Notes: a model not told the origin generated them from the sequence alone. Positions 1 to 12,113 are shown, counted from the stretch's first letter. The stretch is DNA of 64,000 nt from Persicaria tinctoria (GCA_037127255.1 JBANSL010000004.1:496001-560000), one strand, 5' to 3'. Numbers and translations are program-made.

Positions 1-1062
1 AGCTCTGGCATGAGCTTTAAATGGTAAGTTTGATATTTTTTTTACTTTACAATTTTATTCTGACAAAGTATTAGGCATAAAAGGATGAAGTGCATGAATA
101 AGATTATAAAGTGCACAATTAAGATTATAAAGTGCATAAATAAAATGATAAGGGGCAAGAATAAAATGATGAAGCGTATGAATAATAATATGAAGTGCAC
201 AACTAAGATTAAAAAGTGCATAAATAAAATGATAATGTGCAAGAATAAAATGACAAAGTGCATAAATAAGATGATAAAATGCAAGAATAAAATGATGAAG
301 TGTATGAATAATAATATGATGTTCATGAATAAGATTATGAATTGCACAATTAAGATTGTAGAGTGCAAAAATAAAATTGTACTGAAATAATAAAGCGTCA
401 TGCACAAAGATGCAGATTCAAATCTCGTATAGGCTACTTAATATATAGTTCAGGTTACTTTTGAGAGTTTGGGTTCAACTCTGGAGTAGTTTATGCATAA
501 AGATGTGGGTTCGAAATCGATTTTTTTTTTACGTATAACAATTTCAAATTAAAGTGCATAATTAATATTATAATGTTCATGAATAATATTAGAAAGTGCA
601 TGAATAAGACTATAAAATGCATGAATAAGATTATAAAGTGCATAAATAAGAATTATTAAATTACTAGGTAAATAAGATTATAACTTATAAAGTGTAAGAA
701 TAAAATGATAAAGTGTATGAATAATAATATGAAGTGCATGAATAAGATTATGAAATTCACAATTAAGATTATAAAGTGCATAAATAAAATGTTAAATTGC
801 AAGAATAAAATGATGCATTGTATGAATAATAATATAAAGTGCATAAATAAGATTATTTAGTGCACAATTAAGATTATAAAGTGGAAAAATAAGATCATAA
901 AGTGCCTGAAAGATACACAAGTAACACAAGATAGACTTTTGAAATTAGATTAAAAAGTGCAAGGATTATATTATAAAGTGCACAAATTAGTTTTAAAAGT
1001 GCAAGAATAATATTATGAAGTGCACAAATTAGATTAAAAAATGCAAGAATTCGGTCGTCAAA
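1..1062. repeat. 21-bp AT-rich minisatellite array
   Basis: Degenerate tandem repeat with a 21-bp period. Typical units read like aagtgcataaataagattat plus one base, with variants carrying gcatga, gcacaa or gcaaga at the variable position. Two blocks (about 80-400 and 540-1050) are separated by about 140 bp with tRNA-like T-arm motifs. Because 21 is a multiple of three, the array reads open on both strands and gives periodic pseudo-proteins; I do not consider these genes. Confidence 0.85.
390..545 (+). repeat. tRNA/SINE-like T-arm remnants between array blocks
   Basis: The stretch around 399-440 (cacaaagatgcagattcaaa, then a tataggctac end) matches the 3' half of the tRNA-like element at 11686-11759. 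A second B-box-like motif (gtgggttcgaaatc) lies near 506. No complete cloverleaf forms. This looks like one or two decayed copies of a tRNA-derived SINE. Confidence 0.35.
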
Positions 1063-1216
1063 TGAGTACCGAACACCAAATTTTAGGGTATGTCGTTTAG
1101 GATTTAGGATTCAGGGGTTTCAATTGGTGACATTATTTTTCGCTTATTGGCATAGAAAATTATAACGGTTTGCTCTCAAGTTGTGTGTCTGAAAAAAGGA
1201 ACTTCTTCAAAGATTC

Positions 1217-1279
1217 ATCAACAAAGTGCAAATGTGCATCAGCAGAGTGCAGTTGTGCATCAATAGAGTGCAGATGTGC
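1217..1279. repeat. Three tandem 21-bp units (atcaacaaagtgcaaatgtgc type)
   Basis: Three consecutive 21-bp units, each with a core agtgcaNNtgtgc. The period matches the large array upstream, although the flanking bases differ. The rest of 1063-1453 shows no gene. Confidence 0.7.
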
Positions 1280-1453
1280 AGATTGACTCTAGTGAAGTAC
1301 TAACTCAAGCAAGGTGATGTGTCAAAGAATGTTTGTGCTTGGGATGAGAGATGCTAGTGATGTTCCATCACAAAGAGATCAAGCGAACCCGAAACCCTAA
1401 ATTGTTTTCTATATTCAAAATATCCAAATATGCCAAATAGTGGCTAAAAATAG

Positions 1454-2034
1454 CAGTGTTTTAAAAATCGCGCCTAGGCGCCGCCTGGGCGCCGCCTAGG
1501 CGCTAGGCGGGACGGGACCTAGGAATTTTTAAGCCTAGGCGGACCTCTAGGCGGAAATTCGTCCAGGAACCGCCTAGTCCCGCCTAGGCGCCACCTAGGC
1601 ATCGCCTGGTCCTGCCTAGGCACCGCCTGGGCCCGACTGATCCCGCCTAGGCGCCGCCTGGGCCCGCCTAGGCACCGCCTAGTCCAACGATTATTCAATT
1701 TGCGCTTCTAAGCATATGATTAGTTGACTTAGGGTTTTTTTATCCCCCATGCCGGGATGCATTTTCTTTTCAGTCGAACTTATAGTTTTGGATTTTAGGA
1801 GGTTTAGAGTTGTTAGTCAGACATGTACTTTTGCGTTTATTTACTTTAGTGTTAGTTAACTACTACAAATTTGGATTTATGAGTGATATTATGGATTATT
1901 ATTACATTATATGAATTATTGACAAGTTTTATTCGTCAAAATATAAGGAAATAATCAAGTTTGTTCTAAGTCCGCCTAGGCGCCGCCTAGGCACCCAGGC
2001 GGCCACCCACCGCCTAGCGCCGTTTAGAACATTG
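1454..2034. mobile_element. Non-autonomous hAT element, 581 bp
   Basis: Perfect 8-bp TSD aaaaatag (1446-1453 and 2035-2042). The terminal inverted repeats are CAGTGTTTTAAAAATCGCG at the left and, read inward on the minus strand, CAATGTTCTAAACGGCGC at the right. Both subterminal regions (1470-1690 and 1970-2020) are packed with GC-rich cgcctaggcg and ccgcctgggc motifs, in strong contrast to the AT-rich middle. No transposase is present. The 8-bp TSD and CAGTG-type ends indicate the hAT superfamily. Confidence 0.9.
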
Positions 2035-2042
2035 AAAAATAG

Positions 2043-2750
2043 TTATAACTCTGAATATGCAAATTTTAGTCTAGTGTTTGAACCGATGGGCAGCCCTACG
2101 TTAACGTCCAAGCACTAATATATTATATATAGGTCAAGGAAACAACTCGATAATATTTGGCTCAAACATAATCAGAAGGAAAAAAAAAACACAAAAACAA
2201 TCACCTTATAATCTAGCTCACGGTAGACTGAATTTTGCTTATGGTAAGTTGATAGCTTCAAGGAGAGATGTGCAATTAAAGAAATATAGCATAATAAATC
2301 AAATAAACAAGTTGCATAATGTTGTACAGAGATGTGTAATGTCTTTGGGTGCTGAGGAATATATTAAAAGCCGATGTTGCAAAAAGAAGTTATAAAATTG
2401 CTCACACCACATTTTATTTTCTTGATTGAACTAGTATACTAATAGTTTCTGAATTCCTATTTTCTTGTCTTGGTTCCCTTCATTGCATTCTTCAATCTTC
2501 AGGAAGATACTCATCAATTTCCTCCTCTTTTTTGTTCTCCAGCTGTACAAACATTTTAATTTTTTGTTTCACCTCCTCTCCTCGTTGCTTGGCTCCACAA
2601 CTGGCATTAATGTCCACTTCTTCTGTCACAGAAATTCCAGCAACAGTAGGAATTACACGGGTGACAGAAAACGCAGCGCTGTCCTCCTAATAATTCCCTT
2701 CATCAACACATATACCATGAGCACTAGTGTTGCACACATTAGTGCTATTT
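2043..2750. other. Spacer without a recognised gene
   Basis: AT-rich sequence. From about 2460 it becomes CT-rich on the plus strand and may be the 3' part of the minus-strand gene remnant that follows. I see no conserved domain. Confidence 0.4.
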
Positions 2751-2758
2751 TTCCCTCC

Positions 2759-3946
2759 TTATAGTGCAGCCGAGCAGCTAACGTCTCTACCAACAACTAA
2801 ACCTCCCCCCTTAGTCGCTCCAGTTGTCCTGCAGACAGCAGTAACACCCTCTCCATGTTCTGGTGCAACCACACCCGCCTCTATTGCACTCAATTCTCCA
2901 TATATCTTGTCCTCCTTCGGATCAAGGCCCTGAAATGCGAGTGAAAAGGCCATCAATAAAAAAAATGAAACAGACCCTCAAAGCTAAGTAATTCATTTTC
3001 AATTTTCCTTGCCAAAAACAGAATGCAAAGCTGTAATTCTACAACTGTCTATGTCAAATCATTTCTCAAATCTCAAATGGTGTAGTTCCAAAGCAATTAA
3101 AAGCACAAATCCATCAAAATTTGATCACAAAATCGCTTACTTGAAGGGTACGACAAAGGGGCCTAATAGTGGCCTTCGCAGCATGTGCACCAAGCCAAGG
3201 GGTGTGTCTCCATACAAGTTCCCATTTCAGCCAGGGTGGACTTTACTACCACCAGTCGCAAGCTCAACATACCATATATCAGGGTTCATCTACCATAGCA
3301 CAAATCCACTGGACTCCACGTCCTTAGAGGAGCCCCGGTTCCTTATGACCTTCTCGGGTGTTTCCACATCAGAAGCTAACATCTTCACCTTCCCCATTTC
3401 ATAAGGTAACATCCGAATCCAGGGATTGTAGAAGGAACAATATTTTCAAATAAAAGGGGGGAAATCTTACAGTTGACAATCCAAGAGCCTGATGTTCATC
3501 TCTGCAGACTTTCGAAGCATATGCCTCTCAGGTGCATAGCTGACTGATTTTTTCATATCTTTGCGGTTATTTAACATCTTTGCAGATAGCTATTTCACAT
3601 CTGGATGAAAGAGCTTGATGTTCATCTCTACAGATAGTTATTTCACATCTTTGCAATTATTTTTCAGACGCACAATAAGTCAGAAACTATGGACTTTTGT
3701 ACGAATCTGGGGCAACTAGAACACTAAGAAAACCCTAATACTCAATTTTGTACTAATTTGAGGCGCTAAATGGTAATTCAGTCACTAAAACTTATGAATT
3801 GGGGGAAATTTTGATTAATTGAGCACAATTTCAACCTTACCGAGTTGGATGAACGGCCAGGGAAGAGTTCGCCGACTCAATTGAACCTCCGAGATGGTCG
3901 AATCGAATGCGAGAGGAAGAAGAATTTCTTCACCGATGTTCTTCAT
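2759..3946 (-). pseudogene. Unrecognised spliced minus-strand gene, probably decayed
   Basis: Three exon-like pieces read on the minus strand. Piece 1 is 3946-3841: an ATG, 35 codons beginning MKNIGEEILL and ending PFIQL, then a GTAAGG donor. Piece 2 is 3543-3471: it follows an aaatcag acceptor, continues in frame (residues SYAPERHMLRKSAEMN) and ends at a GTAAGA donor. Piece 3 is 2929-2759: it follows a catttcag acceptor, starts GLDPKEDKIYGELSAIEAG and ends in TAA. An exon-like block at about 3404-3290 is open (MLPYEMGKVKMLASDVETPE) but stops at TAG, and I found no consistent acceptor for it. A CT-rich leader lies at 3950-4280. The duplicate of gagcctgatgttcatctc near 3611 suggests local duplication. 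I do not recognise the family and assign no function; a living gene with a different exon structure is possible. Confidence 0.35.
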
Positions 3947-4337
3947 TCCATCGCTTCTTCATCCGCTTTCCATCGCCAATTGCGGAGAGAGAGAGAGGAG
4001 GGATTGAAATTCGGTTAGGGTTCCAACAACGGCGGAGATGATGAGGAAGGCGGAGGATGAGGAGGAATTGGTGACGTGACTGACGTCGGAGGGAGGCTCG
4101 CTGCTGGCGGCCGGTGGGAGCCGGGAGGCTTGCCGCTGGCGACCGGTGGGAGGCTGGGAATCTCGGGGAGGGAAGGAATGAAGGTGAGAAGGTCGGGCAG
4201 TTTATTTGTTCAGCGTGTGAATGGTTCAGTCCATTTTTTCGGTTCATCCCGGTTCGGTTTTTTTAAATTAAGATCTGCGCGCACAGTTAAACACCAAAAT
4301 CCTATTTTCACTTTAAGCTATATTTTCATTTTAAGCC

Positions 4338-4341
<4 letters not shown>

Positions 4342-4425
<84 letters not shown>
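4342..4425. repeat. (TA)n microsatellite
   Basis: About 84 bp of nearly uninterrupted TA dinucleotides. A plus-strand reading frame runs through it and encodes an Ile-Tyr alternation; this is an artefact. Confidence 0.97.
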
Positions 4426-4428
<3 letters not shown>

Positions 4429-4613
4429 CTTATTTAAAATATATGTAAGAAAATCAATTTTCTTAAAATTTTATAGGATGATATTTAAATAAACCAAATA
4501 AAAATATATGGTATACTCCGTACGTACTAAATGAATACCCACGGCTGTTGTTGGTAGGTTGGAACACCATTAATTCACCACCAAACATCCATAAATATTA
4601 GTAAATTTTCCAT

Positions 4614-4620
4614 GTATAAG
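4614..4620 (+). promoter_or_regulatory. Candidate TATA box of the Gly-rich protein gene
   Basis: gtataag lies 80-86 bp upstream of the ATG at 4700. That puts a plausible start site near 4645 and gives a short leader. The position fits plant core promoters; this is inferred from sequence only. Confidence 0.45.
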
Positions 4621-4699
4621 AGGAGGGCGTCTATTAGGGTTTACCCACACATACATACCACATCTTACACCCACTACCCACAGTCCCACACCACACCAA

Positions 4700-5065
4700 A
4701 TGAAGAAACAAATTAAAGTGGTTGTTGTTGTTGGGGTCATCCTCACCCTGCTTGCGCTTCTACTGATGGATGTCCAAGGAGCAAGACTTGTCCCCAACGA
4801 CGGCAAGAAGGACGGAGATGATGCTCATCCGGCTGGGAAAGGAGGAGTAGTGGATCATCCGGAGAACATATATGGAGGAGTGGGTGGGGTAGGAGGCGTT
4901 ATCCCCATCCCTAACCCTGGCGGTGGTGGTCCCCAGCCTGTGGTGGTGTCTGGAGGTACCTCCTTCAACTGCCCCTATCCTGGATTGGCCGTCGGCTGTA
5001 CTATCACCGTCCACCCTACTTTCCCAGGCGGTGGTGCAGGGGCCGGTGCTGGTGGCACTCCTTGA
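4700..5065 (+). CDS. Small secreted glycine-rich protein, 121 aa
   Basis: A single-exon 121-residue protein. Residues 1-28 form a classic signal peptide: KKQIK, a V/I/L-rich core, then VQGA, with likely cleavage before R29. The mature part is charged at first (KKDGDD, HPAGKGG, HPENIYGG) and then becomes Gly/Pro/Val-rich. It has only two cysteines, C91 and C100, nine residues apart, and ends in a GGGAGAGAGG stretch. The layout resembles the plant 'putative cell wall protein' type (signal peptide, a short HPE-containing segment, then Gly-rich), so secretion to the apoplast or wall is inferred. A TATA-like box sits upstream and an AT-rich 3' region downstream. No intron or disruption is visible. 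It stands alone between repeats. Wall localisation and function are not proven by sequence. Confidence 0.75.
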   Translation: MKKQIKVVVVVGVILTLLALLLMDVQGARLVPNDGKKDGDDAHPAGKGGVVDHPENIYGGVGGVGGVIPIPNPGGGGPQPVVVSGGTSFNCPYPGLAVGCTITVHPTFPGGGAGAGAGGTP

Positions 5066-5129
5066 ACGTACTACTCCCAGTTTCAAGCATGGCACTGGGA
5101 TATGGATGGGTTCACTGAATAGCAGCTAG

Positions 5130-6423
5130 GCTAGCTGGCTTTTGATGATGTTGTACGTTGTTCTCTACTTATTAAGTTATTTAAAACTTAAGACTCCTTT
5201 AATTTGTATTAGTGACGAGTGTCATTAATAGTGTGTGTGTGTACCGTGCAATATTAATATTGTGTGCGCGCGCGGTTTGTTAATTAGTTTTGTTTCACTT
5301 AGTTAACTAGGAGATTCAGTGTTGTTTTTCGATCTGTTTAATTGGGGCTTTTAATTTTCTTGTGGATTTTCTACTTAATTTATAATTTATTATTAGTACT
5401 TGTATTTTTTTTTATAATTGTCTTGGCTCAGTGGTATTCCCAACTAAATTCCTCATTTCCCTTATGTTCTAGGTTTGATTCTCCATATAGCCAATTTTTC
5501 ATCATCTATTTTTTAAGTCTTTTAAACATCTTCTAATTGTCTTGTCCAAATGAAAAAATATTTTAGTTATGGGGGCTTCTTATTAATTATTTTTATTTGC
5601 TATTTACAAACCCTTATATTGGAGTATAATTTATGATATTTTAAGATTTTGCACATATATTAAAAATTTTATTTGTAAATTATAACTTTACATAATAAAT
5701 GAGTTTTTTAATTTGAAAAAATTTTAGCATCTATATTGATATAAACATAAAGCGTTAAAATAAATGACTTCAAATTTAATAGGAAGAATTCCTATATTAA
5801 ATTTATTTGATCTTTTTTTATTATCTTATTTAAAAAATATATATTTATTTTACACTAATGTATGTGATACATGTTTTTGAAAGATTGAAAATGTAATTAA
5901 TACTCAATCCGTATCAAAATAGTTGATGTTGAACTTGTTAACACGTTTTTTAACAAGTTAAAAATTATATAAAATATTTTTTTTAAGAATTAGCATGTCG
6001 AAAAAATATCAAAATTTTAAAGATTGAGGTAATATTGAAACGTGCCTCCAAAATTTATTGGACGGCCCTGTATAACTCAATTAAGATCGAATGATCATTT
6101 CATTATAAACACTTGTTCAAACAAGCACAACGTTTTTTTAAAAAGCGCTTTCATTAGAATCATTTTCAAAAAAAAAATAGAAAAAGGTGAAAATTAGTGA
6201 ATTAATAATAATATAATATAATGCTTTGGAAAATAAACCCTAGTCTTCCAATTTCCAGCGGCCGTTTCATTCCAAGTTCCCATTCTCGTTGAAATTAACC
6301 TCCCACCCCCTTCAAATTAATCTTAAATGGTGTTATATAATTCCCTAAAGTCCAATCCCTCTCCTTCGATCTCCATCATCAAGCCGACCCACCGACGCCG
6401 GCCACCAAGCAAGCCGCTTCCGG
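5130..6423. other. AT-rich intergenic stretch
   Basis: Contains a short (GT)n then (GC)n run at about 5232-5275 and otherwise low-complexity AT sequence with no supportable coding region. The last 120 bp (about 6300-6423) are CT-rich and match the minisatellite that resumes at 12114, so they are the left flank of the C1 insertion site. Confidence 0.6.
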
Positions 6424-6639
6424 CACTACAAAAAAAAATTGCATTAGCTACCCCACTTTAGAAACGGCCTGATTTTGCCGTCACAAATGCAGCTATTTTG
6501 CCACGGCTGAGCATCGGCATTGATACGCTCTCCGGCTTTTGTGAAGGCTGGGCATTTGCACCACTACCTTTTGCGACTGCAAGACATTGCCGTTTCAAAA
6601 TTACAAACCTTTTTAAAAGAAAAAAAAAGTTCTAAAAAC

Positions 6640-7110
6640 AAATGCTCCGTATAAACCTACTTCCCTTTTTATCTCTCAGCCTCTCATCTACTTGCAACCC
6701 TCTCTCTCATTCATTAGCCGCCTCCAAAGTCCAAACCCTTCCAATCTCTCAGATCTGTGTTTGAATACAAATCCTCACCTCCTCCTCCCATGGAACCTAG
6801 ATCTCCATCTCCCTTTCTCTCTCCCTCATTCGTCCTCTCAAATCTCAATCTCAGATTCTCATATCTCCCTTCTTCTTCCTCGCGCAGCGCCTCTTCATCT
6901 CGAGATATCCATCTCTGTCTCACTTCTTTCGTTCTCCCCCTTTTACGTTTCAGTCCAAAGCCAAATGTGTATATTTTGCTCTCTTCCGATGCCGATGCCG
7001 GAAGGCCAAAACCTTCTCCTTGCTATTGCCGGCGCCAGGTCGTAGACAATCAAAGAGTCGTCACTAACGCAGCCTTGAAAGGTAATTGTTCTTCTCCTCA
7101 ATTGTAGTTG
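6640..7110 (+). other. Gene-leader-like segment inside C1
   Basis: A CT-rich block (tctctcagcctctcatc, ccttccaatctctcagatct) followed by moderately GC-rich sequence and a 'tagggtttatttactg' type intron start. It resembles a captured 5' UTR or first exon. Overlapping short open frames exist, but none has a recognisable domain. Confidence 0.35.
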
Positions 7111-10100
7111 TAGATCTGAGTTAGGGCTTACATTATGTGGGATTCTAGTTTCAGTTTAGGGTTTATTTACTGTTGGTGGTGTGGAATTAGGGTTTTTGTC
7201 TTGTTCGTTTGGTACTAAGGATTCAGGGTGAAACTTGTATTTTTTTTTTTTACGAATGTTCAACTTCAAAAAGTCTTAATCATGTTACTAAGGAGGCAAT
7301 AGGTTGATTCTTTTGAGAGTAGGATCCACCGCCCTGCTCGCTATTTACCAAGGAGGTAATGGGTTGATCTATTTACTTATTTATCATTTATACAAGTTTA
7401 CATTTGAATTATAACATCCCTTTAAGAAATCTACGAGGGTCATGAATTTCTCATAGTGTAGTGCCCTATGGAAGTCCACTAACCCGGCCTAAGATGTAAA
7501 TGATAATGTCCTAGTTGATAATTAAGCTTAATATATGCTGAAAATGATTATTTTTTTTGGATTTCTTTAAATTTCATTTGTTTTAGATTTTGTAACCTTT
7601 TCTCTTGCCTATACTCAAACACAACCTTCTCCCATCTCTAGGTTAAACACTCAGTCACTTAGATTCTTTGACATAATCATTTTTTTTGCCTCATGGATGG
7701 CTTAAATCAGTCCCAATATGAAGGTGAGCCGAGATGTTGAGTTGGAGAACCTAGAGGTAATAGTACTTGCCTTCTCATGGATTTAAAATTGAGTATGAAT
7801 GTTGAAATGATATAATCTGCATTGCGAGCATGAATGTTGACATGATATAATATGCATTGCTTCTCTAGACTAAATTTTATTTGTATTAGTTTCTCTCAGG
7901 TTCTTTTTATTCAATTTTTTTTATTAAATACTACTTCTATAGGTTCTGTTTCATATCACTATCATTCATTTTCATAATCAACTAATTTTATATGTTATCC
8001 TCTCTGTGTGGAATAAAACAATCATGGAGATTTTTATTTTTATTATCTATTTCTTGTATTGCAATTGCATTGTCTATCCCAATGTATTTCTTTCTTAAAA
8101 ATGAGTGTGCAAGTGTTGTCTTATTATTTTATTGAGAAATATTGTTCATTGCTTTGTTTCTTAATGGCCATTTCCTTTTATGTTTCTCTGCTCGGGGTGC
8201 AACTTGGAACAAGTTTAGGGTGCTTGTTTGTTGGGTTTTGCTCTTCGACTTATTCGTAGTGTGCTCACTTTGACTATTGTGTTTTGCCCTTTTGCAGACG
8301 ATATCTTTCTTTTGGTGGCATGCTTCTTTTTATTCGTGATAAATTCTGTGAACTTTTTCTTAATATGACAAATAATGCATTCGAAATTCTTTTGTTATGC
8401 TATAATATGGTTTCTTATGTTAAAATTGTGAATTGTATGATTAGAAAATTCTCAAGTCTGACTGAGCCAACTCTGAGTGCAGAAGTTGAGTTGATTTCGA
8501 AAATAGGAGAGAAAAAAGCTTGGACAAAACCACCTATCCAAATGGAGTTTCAGGCATCTTATTAGACTTTATCCACATGGCATCACTTGTTCTTCTTCCT
8601 CTTCTATTTATCATTTGCTTCGTCTTCACCCGAGTCATCTGATTCCCCTTCTCTCTCTGATTTCTCAAGTAATGACAGGAGCAGGAGGAAAGGAGCGTGG
8701 CCAAGGACGGCGCCACCGGATGTTACGGTGGCCAAGGTGTTCAGAACTTAAGCAATCCAAGCCAAATAATAGTGGAAATCAAACCGGCGGTATCCGATTT
8801 TTCATCTTTTCACTACTCAAGGAGTCAGGAGTGGTATGGTGGCCGGATCTTACAAGTGCAAAAACTCGTTCGAATTTGCCATGGTAGTACTGATAATGGG
8901 GTATTGATTCTCTTAACACTTCACGTCTCTTATTTTTCAGATATGGCCTTCGTTTTCCTTGATGATGCTTCTGATTTGGTTGTTTCGTTTGATAGTCTGT
9001 GGTTATAGTTGCGTTGTAGTTCGATTTTAATTGTGAAATTTTAGTTTTTTGCTCATCATTTGGCCACATGAGTGGTCGTTACAAGGAGTACGAGCTTATT
9101 TGCTTATTCTCTTATTTCTCAAAGGTACAGTATGTAAAATATCTAACCTTTTTTTCTTACCATTGCATGGGGCCATGGGCTACAGACCAGGCTGTGAATG
9201 TCATGTATATATATATTGAGTTATTGATCTCGGTATTTTATTTTGACCCGTTTTTATCCTGAATGATGTGAAACATGAATGCTTTGTCGTCTTTGTTTTC
9301 TGAAGAACCTTTATCATCTAGAATTGTATTGCTCCTCATACCAATTTTGTGGATAGAAGGAAAATACACATTTAAAGAACAATACCAATTACATGTGTTT
9401 TTTCATATATTGTTAATGATTCATTGCTAGAAATGCAGTCATGATTCTTAATGCATTCACGTGACTCTCTCATACTTGACATAAAAAACTTGAAAATATA
9501 TCCTCTTTATAATGATTTCTAGGCAAATTAGTAACATGATTGCATGACTTTCTTGGAGGTTGAGATTGAATGATAAAGTTGAAATTGAATCTAGGATGCA
9601 CAAATGCACGTGGTTCTTTCCTACTTGTCTCTTTTATGATATGGGTCTTAGGATGGCGATAGCTAGTGGATACACGTATACAATCCACCTTGCTTTTGTT
9701 ATTGATGTTCTCTTTCTCCTTCTTGCTTGATTTTCTTCTAACTCTTTTCATTTTGATCTCTGTTTCTACTAATTTTTTGTGGTTCTTTGTTGGGCATTGT
9801 CTTTGCTTGATTCACCTATCATTTAGTTTAGTAATCTATTACCATCCTTTGTTAACTAAATGAGTTAGTAACTTCCAGATTTTGTCTATACTGCTAATGA
9901 CCTAATGATTTAAGTAAGTGTTATTGGTTTTATATAACAAGTCTGACACTAGGATAACTAAGGTTTACTAAGTTATTTTGAAGCATGTCGACTCATTTAG
10001 TAAGTTCTTATTGTTTATTTTCTGATGTGTATTTCTAAAAGTGAATTATTTTAATGTTGACTCGTTTATTTAATTATTAGCGAAGTACTTTGCTTGCCTG

Positions 10101-10700
10101 GTAGCTAAATCTTGATGCAGATCAAGCAATGAAATAGCTTACAAGTTTCCCCCTAGGAATTACAGGCATCAAGTAGTTGGGCCCGTGAATAGCTGGTTGA
10201 CCTGGCGAGGAGTGTTAAAATAAAGGGAATAACCCTTTGTTCTAGTTGTCAAATTCTGAGTTCTGGGGTTTCCCTGAGGCTTTGGATCTCTGTGTGTGTG
10301 TTTTCTGAGTATGGTTTACTCTTTAATCCTTCACCCTGTCTAATCGATCTTGTAAAGCATTGCAAATATCTAAAATGTGGCATGTGTGGTTATTCTTGAC
10401 TTTTGAGTGATGAAAGTAATTTTCTCTACGGAAGACAACTCCACTTGAAATGAAATTCAATCACTTTTTTCTATTGCTCTTCTTAACTCATGTTGTACAC
10501 TGTTTGCTTTAGACACTAAAACTTATAATGTTTGTTTCGACATCTGTCATTAAACAACTGTGATGGTTGAAGCATCCATTTTGGCATTCAGAAGCCATCC
10601 AGTTACTTCTGCCTATTTTTACCAAGGATACATCCCATGTTTTCCAGCCTAGCTAAAGTGCTCATATCATAATATGATTTTCTAACAGTTAGAAACTTGT
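7111..10700. other. C1 interior, no recognised gene
   Basis: AT-rich, intron-like DNA with scattered short open frames. The stretch at about 8680-8890 is the most coding-like (gene-like GC and an ATG at 8697 beginning MAKDGATGCYGGQG), but I cannot connect it to a family. No CACTA transposase motif was found. Confidence 0.4.
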
Positions 10701-10707
10701 TTCTTGA

Positions 10708-10838
10708 AGGTACTTGCGAAATATTTTCCCAAAGTTTTATCAGCAACTCCGCAACTCCTTCAATAGGTCAACAAGGGAAGGCTTTGCGTCGCCAGCAGCA
10801 AAGAGATTCACAAGATTCTGCTTAAGTTTGTGAAGAAA
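10708..10838 (+). pseudogene. Captured exon-like fragment in C1
   Basis: After an intron-like tail, an exon-like segment reads VLAKYFPKVLSATPQLLQ, an in-frame TAG, then VNKGRLCVASSKEIHKILLK, and ends at a good donor (aaa then gtaagtc). The internal stop makes it non-functional. The parent family is not recognised. Confidence 0.3.
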
Positions 10839-11685
10839 GTAAGTCTATTTCATACATTTTATATTGCTTAGAAAAACATGAGTACGAAGTAGGTGGTTTA
10901 TGAGACTCTAGAAGTTCAGTCATCAATTAAGACCAGTGAATCTTGTGTTTAGCCAATGCAATTTCTACCGTAGAGAGCGTGAGTCTCTGTCTGTTTGACC
11001 CTTCCCACCAAATTCTTTGGAAGCAAATAGGAAAAAGCTCATCTGAGTGACCCATTGCCTTATTGTTTTCCTTTTTGCTGATTCATGCAACTTCATGTTC
11101 TCATGAAATTGATGAGTGTAACCAGACAGCTTTAATGCTTTAATGTAATTTGTAAATTATCTAAAAGGTACAAGTCTTAGTGCCAGGTATGAATTCACTT
11201 CCCTGCTAGGTTGCTTATAATTCTCTTGTAGGCTTCATGTTTAAACTAAAACACATGCCTAGCATTTCCATCTCACAACTCATCAATACTAGGATAACAA
11301 AAGTTACACAAAGTCTGATAAAAAAAAGTCTTGAATATATGAGATACATCACCAAGTCTTGTTAGAGATGAGCAAAAAAACATCACAAAGTCTTGACTTA
11401 AATCTTTAGAAAAAATATCATAAAGTCTTCATCTTGAATCATTAGAAAAGTACTACAGATTTCTTTTGTGGACCAAAAATGTCCTAAATTAACTTTAACA
11501 TGTTACTTATGGTGGTAGCTTGATTCTTCAATATTTCATTCACTTGCATTGGATATTAATCTTGCTTAACCATATGTAGTTGGACAAATACATGCTCTTT
11601 TTAATCACTTGCTAGCTGGATGAATGAGGGGGGAAATGGTAGAGGGATATGAAGGATGGAATAGAGTTTCTCTTGTTAATTTTTA

Positions 11686-11759
11686 AGCCTATTAGCTCAA
11701 ATAGTAGAGCGATGTGTTATTAATACACAAAGATGCGGGTTCAAGTCCCGCATAGGCTA
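11686..11759 (+). repeat. tRNA-like 74-nt element (SINE head or pseudo-tRNA)
   Basis: Folds as a cloverleaf. The acceptor AGCCTAT pairs fully with ATAGGCT. The D-stem is GCTC/GAGC, the anticodon stem TGTGT/ACACA with loop TATTAAT, and the T-arm GCGGG-TTCAAGT-CCCGC. Oddities argue against a functional tRNA: two bases instead of one between the D and anticodon stems, and A at the invariant U33. A related 3' half occurs at about 399-440, so this is more likely a dispersed tRNA-derived SINE. An A-rich stretch follows at 11786-11796. Confidence 0.5.
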
Positions 11760-12113
11760 CTATAATTCTCATTTGTTTTTTTCTAAAAAAAAAATTGATA
11801 AACCAATTAGCAACGGTAAGGTATGGAGTCGCAAAAAATCCACTGGCAGGTCAGAAGGGAAAAGGCGGGAAAAAGGGCGCCAAAAGGTGTTTTAAGCCAT
11901 TTGGCTGAATTTCAATTTCAGTTAATGCCGTCGCTAAGATCCGTCGCTAATAATTTGCGACGGCATATTTCGTCGCTCAATATTATTTGCTACCCTAGGG
12001 CTAGCTACCGATGGTTTGCCGTCGCCTAGCCGTCCCAAATGATTTTTTGCGACGGCAATCCTGGTTTTTGCGACGGCAAAGAGCCGTTTCTAAAGCAATT
12101 TTTTTTTGTAGTG

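Larger units (their letters stand above)
6424..12113. mobile_element. CACTA element C1 (En/Spm superfamily), 5,690 bp, non-autonomous
   Basis: Starts CACTACAAAAAAAAATTGC and ends with the inverse (gcaattttttttttgtagtg type). It is flanked by a perfect 3-bp TSD CGG (6421-6423 and 12114-12116). Subterminal regions carry gcgacggca and gccgtcgc motifs in both orientations, densest at 11930-12090. I see no transposase domain inside. The interior has a CT-rich leader-like segment (6660-7110), AT-rich introns or spacers, a tRNA-like element (11686-11759) and exon-like fragments, consistent with a Pack-CACTA carrying host sequence. Confidence 0.93.

Noticed and set aside
42..407. Long open frames on both strands (about 100-120 codons) in the 5' array
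   Set aside because: They follow from a 21-bp repeat period divisible by three; the encoded chains are pure repeats with no start context or domain.
4076..4426. 116-codon plus-strand frame ending in an Ile-Tyr run
   Set aside because: It runs from a leader-like GC-rich segment into the (TA)n microsatellite; no conserved sequence.
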